6,581 nucleotides of DNA from an uncultured Actinomycetes bacterium (GTDB lineage: Bacteria > Actinomycetota > Actinomycetes > Nanopelagicales > Nanopelagicaceae): assembly GCA_903820565.1 (NCBI GenBank), contig CAIJHZ010000021.1, positions 1 to 6,581 on the forward strand. The letters are read 5' to 3'. Positions 1 through 5,973 of this stretch are shown here, piece by piece; the stretch's first letter is position 1; every line of letters starts with the position of its first letter. The position numbers were made by a program, and so were the translations under genes. The notes beneath the pieces were generated by a model that searched no databases, was not told the DNA's origin, and worked only from the letters and a program-made list of their open reading frames with translations.

Positions 1-68
1 GCGGGGAGATTCGAACTCCCGATCTCCTGCTCCCAAAGCAGGCGCGCTAGCCACTACGCTACGCCCCG
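1..68 (-). tRNA. tRNA-Pro (anticodon TGG), 3' end cut by window edge
   Basis: Read on the minus strand, the gene starts at position 68 with acceptor strand CGGGGCG. A D arm follows, then anticodon stem CCTGC/GCAGG around loop TTTGGGA, which gives anticodon TGG for proline CCA codons. The T arm is GGGAG-TTCGAAT-CTCCC. Only the first three bases of the 3' acceptor strand (CGC) lie in the window. The remaining four acceptor bases, the discriminator base and any encoded CCA are missing, so CCA status cannot be judged. It is divergent from tRNA-Gly across 74 bp. Confidence 0.95.
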
Positions 69-82
69 AGGCGCAAAGCAGG

Positions 83-88
83 AGTCTA
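83..88 (-). promoter_or_regulatory. Candidate -10 of tRNA-Pro promoter
   Basis: On the minus strand this reads TAGACT, which matches TANNNT. It ends 14 bases before the first tRNA base, placing a start site about 8 bases upstream of the mature 5' end. No convincing -35 is visible 16-18 bases upstream, so the call rests on the -10 and its position only. Confidence 0.4.
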
Positions 89-120
89 AACCAGATTTCG
101 TACTCTGATTACCGACCCAG

Positions 121-126
121 TACCTT
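121..126 (+). promoter_or_regulatory. Candidate -10 of tRNA-Gly promoter
   Basis: TACCTT fits TANNNT and ends 16 bases before the tRNA-Gly 5' end, leaving a predicted leader of about 10 bases. The best -35 match is TTCGTA at 97-102 with an 18-base spacer, and it is weak. The 74-bp gap must carry the promoters of both divergent tRNAs, so some promoter is expected here. Confidence 0.35.
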
Positions 127-142
127 TAGCCCCTAAGCACCT

Positions 143-216
143 GCGGGTGTAGCTCAATGGTAGAGCCCCAGCCTTCCAAGCTGGCCATGCCGGTTCGATC
201 CCGGTCACCCGCTCCA
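143..216 (+). tRNA. tRNA-Gly (anticodon TCC) with encoded CCA
   Basis: A complete cloverleaf can be folded. The acceptor GCGGGTG (143-149) pairs with CACCCGC (206-212). The anticodon stem CCAGC/GCTGG encloses loop CTTCCAA, giving anticodon TCC for glycine GGA/GGG codons. The T arm is GCCGG-TTCGATC-CCGGT with one G-U pair. The discriminator is T213 and CCA is encoded at 214-216. The collagen-like gene, which is very rich in glycine codons, ends 6 bp downstream on the opposite strand. No terminator hairpin fits between them. Confidence 0.97.
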
Positions 217-222
217 GTTTGT

Positions 223-1305
223 TTACCCGATGGATCCGACCTTGTTTATGAGGGCACGGCCACTGAAAAATACAGTGCTAGTTCCGGCACCGTATTGAAT
301 AGAAATCCGAACGCCAAAACTTGTTCCAGTCGCAACTCCTGCAGCCGCTCCAATAATATGAAATCCGTATTGGCGACCTGCTGATCCATTTGCGAAAGTA
401 ATTGCATCACTCGCCATAACATATTGAGAAATTATCGCTGACGAACCGATAACAATCTCAGCATTTAGTTTGTAGTCAACATTTAACTGAATTCCACCAG
501 TTACCAAAATGTCGAATATGTAGTTGCCGTCTGAGTCGGCTGTGAAGAAAATTCCAGAGTTTGAATTGCCATCGGTCGCTGTTACAAGCGAAATATTCGG
601 CACACTTGCAAACTTAGACACAGAAATACCTGCAGCACCAGTTCCACCTGCAGCACCTGCATTACCTTGAATCCCTTGCACGCCTTGTGCACCGACAGCT
701 CCTGCAACACCTGTATCGCCTTTAATTCCCTGTGTACCTTGCGCGCCTTGAGCACCATTAGTACCAGCAGGGCCAGCTGAACCCGCAGATCCATTTGCAC
801 CTGGTGCGCCAGCAGGACCTGCTGAACCGATTGAACCCGCAGCTCCACTCATTCCAATTGCACCTGCTGCGCCATCATTTCCTTTTGCGCCAGTTGCACC
901 GGGAACACCAGCAACACCTGATAACCCCGCAACACCAGTTGCCCCAGTATTTCCGGTTGCGCCCTTGTCACCTTTTTCTCCAGGTGAACCTTTGTCACCA
1001 GTTGCACCTACTTCACCAGTAACTGTTGATATTGACTTTGTGTCTGCTTGTTTTAATGAGCTTCCGACTTTCCAAGCACCTTTAATCTTTGGCCCATACA
1101 AAACTAGATTCTTTGTATCGATGTAAAAATCGCCATTAATGCCAATTGTCTTACCTGGAATACCAACACCATTGAGAATTGTGTTGACTACGGTTGTTAC
1201 ACGCCCTGCTGCCTTTATTGATGTCTTCGGTGCAGCGATAGCTGACGGAATTATCGCTAGGGATGCGGCGATAGTTATTGCTATTAAGGATTTGCTGCCT
1301 TTCAT
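223..1305 (-). CDS. Secreted collagen-like (Gly-X-Y repeat) protein
   Basis: A 360-residue protein. Residues 1-25 form a Sec signal peptide (MKGSK, hydrophobic core, cleavage near AIA-A). Residues 26-96 hold a short module containing GDFYIDTKN and LYGPK, similar to a segment often found just before collagen repeats in bacterial and phage proteins (from memory). Residues 97-228 are 44 unbroken Gly-X-Y triplets, with Lys/Asp/Glu-rich triplets (GDK, GEK) at the N-terminal end and Ala/Gln/Thr-rich triplets later; proline is scarce. Residues 229-360 are beta-rich in appearance and may form a trimerising head like those of BclA or C1q-type proteins (inference). There are no cysteines, no LPXTG and no C-terminal membrane segment, so it is probably released or held non-covalently. 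The ATG is supported by an AAAAAGGTG ribosome binding site 4 bases upstream, which lies in an inverted repeat. Its biological role is unknown; adhesion or surface interaction is the usual guess for this class. Confidence 0.9.
   Translation of the reverse strand: MKGSKSLIAITIAASLAIIPSAIAAPKTSIKAAGRVTTVVNTILNGVGIPGKTIGINGDFYIDTKNLVLYGPKIKGAWKVGSSLKQADTKSISTVTGEVGATGDKGSPGEKGDKGATGNTGATGVAGLSGVAGVPGATGAKGNDGAAGAIGMSGAAGSIGSAGPAGAPGANGSAGSAGPAGTNGAQGAQGTQGIKGDTGVAGAVGAQGVQGIQGNAGAAGGTGAAGISVSKFASVPNISLVTATDGNSNSGIFFTADSDGNYIFDILVTGGIQLNVDYKLNAEIVIGSSAIISQYVMASDAITFANGSAGRQYGFHIIGAAAGVATGTSFGVRISIQYGAGTSTVFFSGRALINKVGSIG
622..1017 (-). repeat. Gly-X-Y collagen triplet repeat region (44 triplets)
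   Basis: This stretch encodes residues 97-228 of the collagen-like protein. Every third residue is glycine with no interruption, from GEV to GIS. At the DNA level it is a degenerate 9-bp periodicity rather than exact copies, so it is not a simple tandem repeat. Charged triplets (GDK-GSP-GEK-GDK) cluster at the N-terminal end and could stabilise a triple helix where hydroxyproline is absent. The periodicity also generates long spurious open frames on both strands. Confidence 0.93.
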
Positions 1306-1309
1306 GGAA

Positions 1310-1355
1310 CACCTTTTTCTATTGGGGATTTAAGTCTGAACCTGAGAAAAAGGTG
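1310..1355 (-). promoter_or_regulatory. Inverted repeat that could mask the collagen gene's ribosome binding site
   Basis: CACCTTTTTCT at 1310-1320 and AGAAAAAGGTG at 1345-1355 are perfect 11-bp inverted repeats separated by 24 bases. In the minus-strand transcript the downstream arm is AGAAAAAGGTG, which contains the Shine-Dalgarno of the collagen-like gene and ends 4 bases before its ATG. If transcription starts upstream of 1355, the hairpin would cover the ribosome binding site and lower translation until opened. If it starts within the 24-base loop, the repeat could instead be a DNA operator. The repeat is directly visible; its function is inference. Confidence 0.6.
1337..1344 (+). repeat. 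TGAACCTG element, copy 1
   Basis: First of three exact copies of TGAACCTG in the 232-bp gap between divergent exported-protein genes. This copy lies in the loop of the inverted repeat covering the collagen gene's ribosome binding site. It is inverted relative to copy 2 (1441-1448), and including the flanking A/T base the two can pair over 9 bp (1337-1345 with 1440-1448). Confidence 0.6.
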
Positions 1356-1440
1356 GGCGAATAAGGAGTTCCCAAGCGGATTTATGCGTGGGCAAGAGGG
1401 ATCCCCTACGAGAAACGCCTTAATTCTCTGAGGGTGTTTT

Positions 1441-1475
1441 CAGGTTCATTTGCTATCTTCCTCAGCATGAACCTG
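1441..1475. promoter_or_regulatory. 9-bp dyad CAGGTTCAT / ATGAACCTG, candidate operator
   Basis: CAGGTTCAT (1441-1449) and ATGAACCTG (1467-1475) are perfect inverted repeats with a 17-base spacer. They contain copies 2 and 3 of TGAACCTG. The dyad centre, near 1458, coincides with a possible extended -10 (TGCTATCTT, 1451-1459) for the gene at 1538. An arrangement of arms flanking a -10 is typical of a repressor site. It could also act as an RNA hairpin. The binding protein is unknown, and no regulator gene is present in the window. Confidence 0.5.
1451..1459 (+). promoter_or_regulatory. Candidate extended -10 for the gene at 1538
   Basis: TGCTATCTT has the TG-N-TATNNT form of an extended -10. 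It predicts a start near 1466 and a leader of about 72 bases before the ATG at 1538. No good -35 sits 17 bases upstream, which extended -10 promoters can tolerate. It is placed exactly between the arms of the dyad. Confidence 0.35.
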
Positions 1476-1537
1476 TTTATTACGGGTAGTCGATGACGAG
1501 GGTCAGGGGCGAGTACAACTAACGAGAGGACATACAC

Positions 1538-2164
1538 ATGTCATCAAAGAAAAAGATTGCAGCGATCGCTGTAACAGCGATTGCACTTTCACTAGGAACT
1601 GTTGGAGTAACTGCAGCGAATGCTTCAAAGGCACCTTCAGTTGTTAAGACAGCTAATGCTGGTGTTGCAAATCCAATGGCAGGTAATTCTGCACAGGGAC
1701 CTGAAGCAAATTTCAAAACTGTTCTTTCAGCATTAGTTGCTAAGGGAACAATTACACAAGCACAGGCAGATGCAGTACTTGCAGCACTCGTTGCAGCACG
1801 CCCTGCTCACGATGATAATGATGGGGCAGGTCCAGATCATGCCGCCATGGATGCTCATCGTGCAGCAGAAGAAGCACTAGTTGCATCAACTCTTGGAATC
1901 GATGCAGCAACAATTAAGTCACGCCTTGTAGCTGGAGAAACGCTTGCTGCAATTGCGGGCGCAAAGAAGGATGCATTGATCGCAGCTTTGGTTGCATTTG
2001 AGACAAAGGAAATTGATGCTCGCGTAACTGCTGGCACATTGACCGCGGCTCAGGCTACAGAGATGAAGTCAAACTTAACGGCACACATCACCGATGAAGT
2101 TAACAGTGTTCGTGGTCCAGGAATGGGCCCAAAGGGTGGCATGGGACACGGTCCACGCCACTAA
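1538..2164 (+). CDS. Small exported Ala-rich protein with His/Met/Gly-rich tail
   Basis: A 208-residue protein of unknown function. The start ATG has an AGAGGA ribosome binding site at 1525-1530. Residues 1-29 are a signal peptide (KKK, hydrophobic core, cleavage near ANA-S). Two short helical units share the pattern GT(I/L)TxAQA: residues 70-77 and 166-173. Between them, residues 119-140 (LGIDAATIKSRLVAGETLAAIA) resemble the 'LGv...lk..l..GksLadIA' helices seen in many exported proteins of Gram-positive bacteria. Residues 91-107 are His/Asp-rich (HDDNDGAGPDH), and the tail after 191 is Gly/Met/His-rich, ending MGHGPRH. These features suggest metal binding or an envelope role, but neither can be shown here. 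There are no cysteines. It is divergent from the collagen-like gene, shares its intergenic region and is followed by a strong terminator, so it is probably monocistronic. Confidence 0.85.
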   Translation: MSSKKKIAAIAVTAIALSLGTVGVTAANASKAPSVVKTANAGVANPMAGNSAQGPEANFKTVLSALVAKGTITQAQADAVLAALVAARPAHDDNDGAGPDHAAMDAHRAAEEALVASTLGIDAATIKSRLVAGETLAAIAGAKKDALIAALVAFETKEIDARVTAGTLTAAQATEMKSNLTAHITDEVNSVRGPGMGPKGGMGHGPRH

Positions 2165-2194
2165 GCATGTAATTCCTTCCTCCTAAGTAGAGAG

Positions 2195-2234
2195 AAACCC
2201 GCCACGTGAGCAATCACTTGGCGGGTTTTTCTTT
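2195..2234 (+). terminator. Intrinsic terminator after the exported-protein gene
   Basis: AAACCCGCCA (2195-2204) pairs perfectly with TGGCGGGTTT (2219-2228). Inside, GTGA/TCAC adds four more pairs after one C-T mismatch and closes on a GCAA tetraloop of the stable GNRA class. A run of T interrupted by one C follows (2226-2234). It lies 30 bp past the stop codon at 2164 and about 20 bp before rpiB, so it also isolates rpiB from upstream transcription. Confidence 0.9.
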
Positions 2235-2254
2235 GCTCATGGCAAGATGCGCTT

Positions 2255-2710
2255 ATGCGTATTCACATCGGTAGCGATCATGCTGGGTTAGAACTTAAAG
2301 CAGCATTGGTTGAGTATCTGCAGGCAAAAGGCCACGAGGTTAATGATCACGGCCCACATGAATATGACGCAGTTGATGATTACCCCGATTTTTGTATTCC
2401 AGCAGCGATTGCCACAGTTGCAGATCCAACATCGCTCGGAATTGTTTTAGGTGGTTCAGGAAACGGTGAGCAAATCGCTGCCAACAAGGTTAAAGGTGTG
2501 CGTGCAGCACTTGCCTGGAACGTTGAGACGGCAAAACTTGCACGAGATCACAACAACGCAAACGTTGTTGGAATCGGCGGACGCATGCATTCGATTGATG
2601 AATGCAAAGCGATAATTGATGCTTTCGTAGAAACACCATTTTCCAATGATGAGCGCCATGTACGTAGAATTAACAAAATTGCTAAGTACGAAAATGAAGG
2701 TTCGCTTTAA
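2255..2710 (+). CDS. rpiB: Ribose-5-phosphate isomerase B
   Basis: Interconverts ribose 5-phosphate and ribulose 5-phosphate in the cytoplasmic pentose phosphate pathway. At 151 residues it has the usual RpiB length and closely resembles M. tuberculosis Rv2465c as I recall it. Visible features: GSDHAGLELK at 6-15, with Asp8/His9 in the sugar-phosphate pocket; GGSGNGEQIAANK at 66-78; His99 in RDHNNANV; Arg110 in GIGGRMHS; and the RHVRRI segment at 134-139. The catalytic base position holds Glu72, as in the mycobacterial enzymes, rather than the Cys of the E. coli type. No in-frame start lies upstream and no Shine-Dalgarno is visible, so the mRNA may be leaderless or weakly initiated. It overlaps trmB, which is convergent, by 4 bp at the stop codons. 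Confidence 0.96.
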   Translation: MRIHIGSDHAGLELKAALVEYLQAKGHEVNDHGPHEYDAVDDYPDFCIPAAIATVADPTSLGIVLGGSGNGEQIAANKVKGVRAALAWNVETAKLARDHNNANVVGIGGRMHSIDECKAIIDAFVETPFSNDERHVRRINKIAKYENEGSL

Positions 2711-3366
2711 ACCTTTGTATACAACATGTCATTAACGGCATGATCTTTATCAATTCCTTGACCTTCAAAACGTGTGACTGGGCGCCATTCTGGTTTTTCA
2801 ATTACTCCCCCAGTAAATAAGGTGGAGGCCGCAAATACATCTTTAATACTTTCGGCGTACGGAACCCAATCCGTAGCAATATGAATGAAACCGCCTTTTT
2901 TAAACTTTGGGTGAATTAGTTGCAAAAAACCTTCATTAACAATTCGGCGCTTGTTGTGCTTCTTCTTTGGCCAAGGATCTGGAAAATACAAATGGATTCC
3001 GTCCAACGATTCATCAGAGATCATGTGCTGCATAACAACGTGTACATCATCTTCAATTACTTTTAGGTTTGTCAGATTGTTTTCAACAATGCGAGCCAGC
3101 AGTTTGCCGATTCCCGGTGGGTGAACATCTACGGCGATGTAGCCATTGTTAGGGTGATTTTTGGCCATTATGGCTGTGGCCTCACCCATTCCAAAACCAA
3201 TCTCCATAATGACTGATTCACTAGTAGGGAATATCTGTTTCAGATCTATTAATTCTTGCTTGAATTCAATTCCATGAACCGCCTGCAGGGCTGTCTTTGC
3301 TTGTCTTTGGGCATCGGTAATGCGAGATCCGCGGATGCTATAGCTGCGTACCGATGGGCGTTCCAT
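2707..3366 (-). CDS. trmB: tRNA (guanine-N7-)-methyltransferase
   Basis: Methylates N7 of G46 in the variable loop of several tRNAs using S-adenosylmethionine. It is 219 residues, normal for the family. Motifs in order: MEIGFGMGEA at 54-63 (SAM-binding loop); IAVDVHPPGIGKLL at 77-90 with acidic Asp80; EDDV at 105-108; the family signature YFPDPWPKKKHNKRR at 127-141 (tRNA/SAM contacts); HIATDW at 162-167; and the C-terminal TRFEGQGI at 198-205 containing the conserved T-x-x-E. Start ATG at 3366 lacks a clear Shine-Dalgarno, but a TTGTAG / CAGAGT promoter-like pair is correctly spaced for a leaderless transcript. The gene is divergent from pepN (55-bp gap), and its stop codon overlaps that of rpiB. 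Confidence 0.96.
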   Translation of the reverse strand: MERPSVRSYSIRGSRITDAQRQAKTALQAVHGIEFKQELIDLKQIFPTSESVIMEIGFGMGEATAIMAKNHPNNGYIAVDVHPPGIGKLLARIVENNLTNLKVIEDDVHVVMQHMISDESLDGIHLYFPDPWPKKKHNKRRIVNEGFLQLIHPKFKKGGFIHIATDWVPYAESIKDVFAASTLFTGGVIEKPEWRPVTRFEGQGIDKDHAVNDMLYTKV

Positions 3367-3372
3367 GGGGTA

Positions 3373-3402
3373 ACTCTGTCATGGTTGGATTGGAACCTAC
3401 AA
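3373..3402 (-). promoter_or_regulatory. Candidate leaderless promoter of trmB
   Basis: On the minus strand, TTGTAG (3397-3402) and CAGAGT (3373-3378) are separated by 18 bases. CAGAGT sits at -12 to -7 relative to the A of the trmB ATG, so transcription would begin at the start codon. This agrees with the lack of a Shine-Dalgarno. The -10 match is only moderate. Confidence 0.35.
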
Positions 3403-3421
3403 AACACCAAAGGAGCAACAA

Positions 3422-5959
3422 GTGCCAGGTCTAAATTTGAGCCGTGCAGAAGCAAAAGATCGTGCGGACCATCTGTATGTAAATAGCTATGTAGTAACCC
3501 TTGATGTTACAAAGGGCGAAGAGACTTTTTATTCTAAGTCTGAAGTCTCATTTACCTGCAATAAGCCTGGTTATTCAACATTCATTGACGCAGTTGGCCG
3601 TTCAGTAATCAGCGCAACGCTCAATGGTGCGCCAGTTGATACAAGCAACTTCGATGGTGAATCTATTTTTATTACCAATCTTGCAGCAGAGAACCTTCTA
3701 GTTATTGAAATCGAAGCCGAATACTCAAAATCTGGTGAAGGCTTGCAGCGCTCAGTTGATCCATCAGATGGCGAGATCTACCTGTACTCACAAGGAGAAA
3801 CAGCGCACATCCGCAATATGTTCCCTTGTTTTGATCAACCATCATTGAAGGCAACATTTTCCTTAACAGTCACAACACCTGGTCACTGGGAAGCAGTTTC
3901 AAATAATCCTGTTGAATCAAAGGTTGCAAAGGGTGATCTAGTGGAATGGAAGTTCACAACCACTCCCCGCATCACTACATACTTGGATTGCCTTGTTGCA
4001 GGTCCATATTCACATGTTCACGATGTGTACAAGGGTCAAAAAGAAATTCCTCTTGGTATTTACTGCCGTAAGTCAATGATGCAGTATTTGGATCCAGAAG
4101 ATATTTTCTTGGTAACTAAGCAAGGTTTCGAATACTTTGAGAAAACTTTTGGTTTGGCGTATCCATTTGAAAAGTATGACCAAATTGCCGTTGTTGACTT
4201 TAACTTTGGTGCGATGGAAAACGCTGGCGCAGTTACATTCCGCGAAGATGTTTTGGTCTTCCGCAGCCACATGCCAGAAAAGGCATACCTGTCACGTGCA
4301 AACACAATCCTGCACGAAATGGCACACATGTGGTTTGGTGACATGGTCACCATGTCCTGGTGGGATGACCTATGGCTCAACGAATCATTTGCAGAATGGT
4401 CTTCATATTTAGCGTTATCAGAAGCAACACGTTTCAAAGGTGCGTGGTCTGAATTTAACTCTGCCCGTAAAAACTGGGCTTACCGCCAAGATCAACTCTC
4501 TTCTACTCACCCAATTATCGCTGACATGGTTGATATGGAAGCGGTTAATGCAAACTTTGATGGAATCACTTATGCAAAGGGAGCATCTGTTTTGCATCAA
4601 TTAGTAGCTCACGTTGGTCGCCCACAATTCATCGCTGCCTTACAGACGTACTTTGCAAAGCACGCATGGGGTAATACAACTCTTGATGACTTGTTGGTTG
4701 AACTAGAAGCAGCAAGTGGTCGCAAGCTCGCTCCATGGGTTAGCACCTGGTTACAAACAGCAGGTGTGAACACTTTGCGCCCAGTCTTGGACATAGATAG
4801 TGGCGTTTATAAGAGCATCACAATTTCTCAGGAAGCTCCTTTGGTTCCTGCTGGATCTAAAGAATTGCGACCACATCGCTTAGCTGTTGGACTGTATGAC
4901 ATCAGCGGTGATTCTTTGAAACTTCGCAAATCTGTCGAACTAGATGTTGTTGGTGCATCAACTGTCATTGCAGAACTTGCGGGAGAAAAGGTTGCTGACT
5001 TACTGCTTATTAATGACCGCGATCTTTCCTACGCAAAACTGCGCTTTGATGACCGTTCTATTGCAACCCTAAAAACACATCTTGGGAAACTCGATGACGC
5101 ACTTGCCCGCGCACTGTGCTGGGCTGCAATCTGGGATATGCATCGTGATGCCGAAATCTCATCTGCAGACTTCTTAGAGATTGCATTAAATGGTCTTGCA
5201 GGAGAAAGTGATGATGCGATCGTTAATATCGTGTTGTCTCAATTAACTACTTCTGTTGAAGCGTATTCAAAGGAAGCTAATCGCAAGGCTTACCGTGAAA
5301 AGTTAGCTGCTGGATTATGGACACTGACACAAAACTGCGCTGCCGGAAGTGATCTACAGCTTCTGATTTCGCGTGCCTTTGCGCTTAACGCACAGACTGA
5401 CGATCAGACAGCAAAGATTCGCGAACTGCTTAATGGTTCTGCGCCAGGGTTAAAGGTTGATGCAGATCTTCGTTGGTACTTCTTAATTGCTCTAACAGAG
5501 CGCGGTGCAACGACTAAGGCCGAACTTGATGCAGAACTTGCCAAGGATAAGACGACTACCGGAAACCTCGCATTCGAAACTTGTTTAGCAGCAATGCCAA
5601 ACAATGAGGCAAAGGCATATGCCTTCAATAAGGGACTCGATGCAGAGGTCGCAACATCAGTGCGCACCGCACTTGTTGCTGGGTTCCAGCGACCAATTCA
5701 GAGCACTCTTCTTGAGCCATTCGTAAACCTGTACTTCGATAACTTAATCTCAGTCTGGGAATCACGTTCATATGAGCCTGCAGCTAAGTTCGTATCTGGC
5801 TTCTACCCAACATGGATTGTGAAGCAATCAACGGTTGATCTAACAAATACATGGCTTGCTGGTGCCGGAAAAGATTCTCCTGCAGTGTTACGAAAGCTTG
5901 TTAGAGAATCACAGGATGGATTAATCCGTGCGCTGAAGGTTCAAGCACTAGACAAATAA
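3422..5959 (+). CDS. pepN: Aminopeptidase N (M1 zinc metallopeptidase)
   Basis: Cytoplasmic enzyme that removes N-terminal residues from peptides; no signal peptide is present. The product is 845 residues, in the range of actinobacterial PepN. The start is GTG, supported by AAAGGAG at 3409-3415, 6 bases upstream, and by the MPGLNLSRAEA beginning that resembles other actinobacterial PepN. Domains: an N-terminal beta domain with PCFDQP; a thermolysin-like domain with the exopeptidase motif GAMEN at 263-267; the zinc site HEMAH at 298-302 with third ligand Glu321 in WLNESFAEW; catalytic base Glu299; and the transition-state tyrosine Tyr384 in DGITYAKGAS. From roughly residue 515 onward it is a helical C-terminal region of the ERAP1_C-like type. 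All catalytic residues are present and nothing appears broken. It is divergent from trmB and convergent with the 56-residue membrane protein gene, with 14 bp between their stop codons. Confidence 0.97.
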   Translation: MPGLNLSRAEAKDRADHLYVNSYVVTLDVTKGEETFYSKSEVSFTCNKPGYSTFIDAVGRSVISATLNGAPVDTSNFDGESIFITNLAAENLLVIEIEAEYSKSGEGLQRSVDPSDGEIYLYSQGETAHIRNMFPCFDQPSLKATFSLTVTTPGHWEAVSNNPVESKVAKGDLVEWKFTTTPRITTYLDCLVAGPYSHVHDVYKGQKEIPLGIYCRKSMMQYLDPEDIFLVTKQGFEYFEKTFGLAYPFEKYDQIAVVDFNFGAMENAGAVTFREDVLVFRSHMPEKAYLSRANTILHEMAHMWFGDMVTMSWWDDLWLNESFAEWSSYLALSEATRFKGAWSEFNSARKNWAYRQDQLSSTHPIIADMVDMEAVNANFDGITYAKGASVLHQLVAHVGRPQFIAALQTYFAKHAWGNTTLDDLLVELEAASGRKLAPWVSTWLQTAGVNTLRPVLDIDSGVYKSITISQEAPLVPAGSKELRPHRLAVGLYDISGDSLKLRKSVELDVVGASTVIAELAGEKVADLLLINDRDLSYAKLRFDDRSIATLKTHLGKLDDALARALCWAAIWDMHRDAEISSADFLEIALNGLAGESDDAIVNIVLSQLTTSVEAYSKEANRKAYREKLAAGLWTLTQNCAAGSDLQLLISRAFALNAQTDDQTAKIRELLNGSAPGLKVDADLRWYFLIALTERGATTKAELDAELAKDKTTTGNLAFETCLAAMPNNEAKAYAFNKGLDAEVATSVRTALVAGFQRPIQSTLLEPFVNLYFDNLISVWESRSYEPAAKFVSGFYPTWIVKQSTVDLTNTWLAGAGKDSPAVLRKLVRESQDGLIRALKVQALDK

Positions 5960-5973
5960 AGTTAGTTAAACAC

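Noticed and set aside
143..216. tRNA-Gly as an integration site of a mobile element carrying the collagen gene
   Set aside because: I saw no second copy of the tRNA 3' end elsewhere in the window, and no integrase, transposase or terminal repeats.
582..1022. Long open frames overlapping the collagen repeat on both strands (582-848 minus, 795-1022 plus)
   Set aside because: They arise from the 9-bp periodicity of Gly-X-Y codons. Their translations are Gln/Leu/Val- or His/Leu-rich and low in complexity, without starts supported by ribosome binding sites.
1398..1405. GGGATCCC palindrome as an operator
   Set aside because: An isolated 8-bp palindrome containing a common 6-base palindrome is not significant by itself, and it has no spacing relation to a promoter that I can identify.
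1441..1465. PhoP-type (PHO box) direct repeats suggested by GTTCAT
   Set aside because: The next 11-base register (starting ATCTTCC) does not match the GTTCACC-like repeat well, and the clear symmetry here is inverted rather than direct.
1467..1496. Nine-codon frame (MNLFITGSR) in the leader of the gene at 1538
   Set aside because: It has no ribosome binding site and its start lies in the dyad arm; a frame this short is expected by chance. A regulatory upstream frame cannot be excluded, but nothing supports it.
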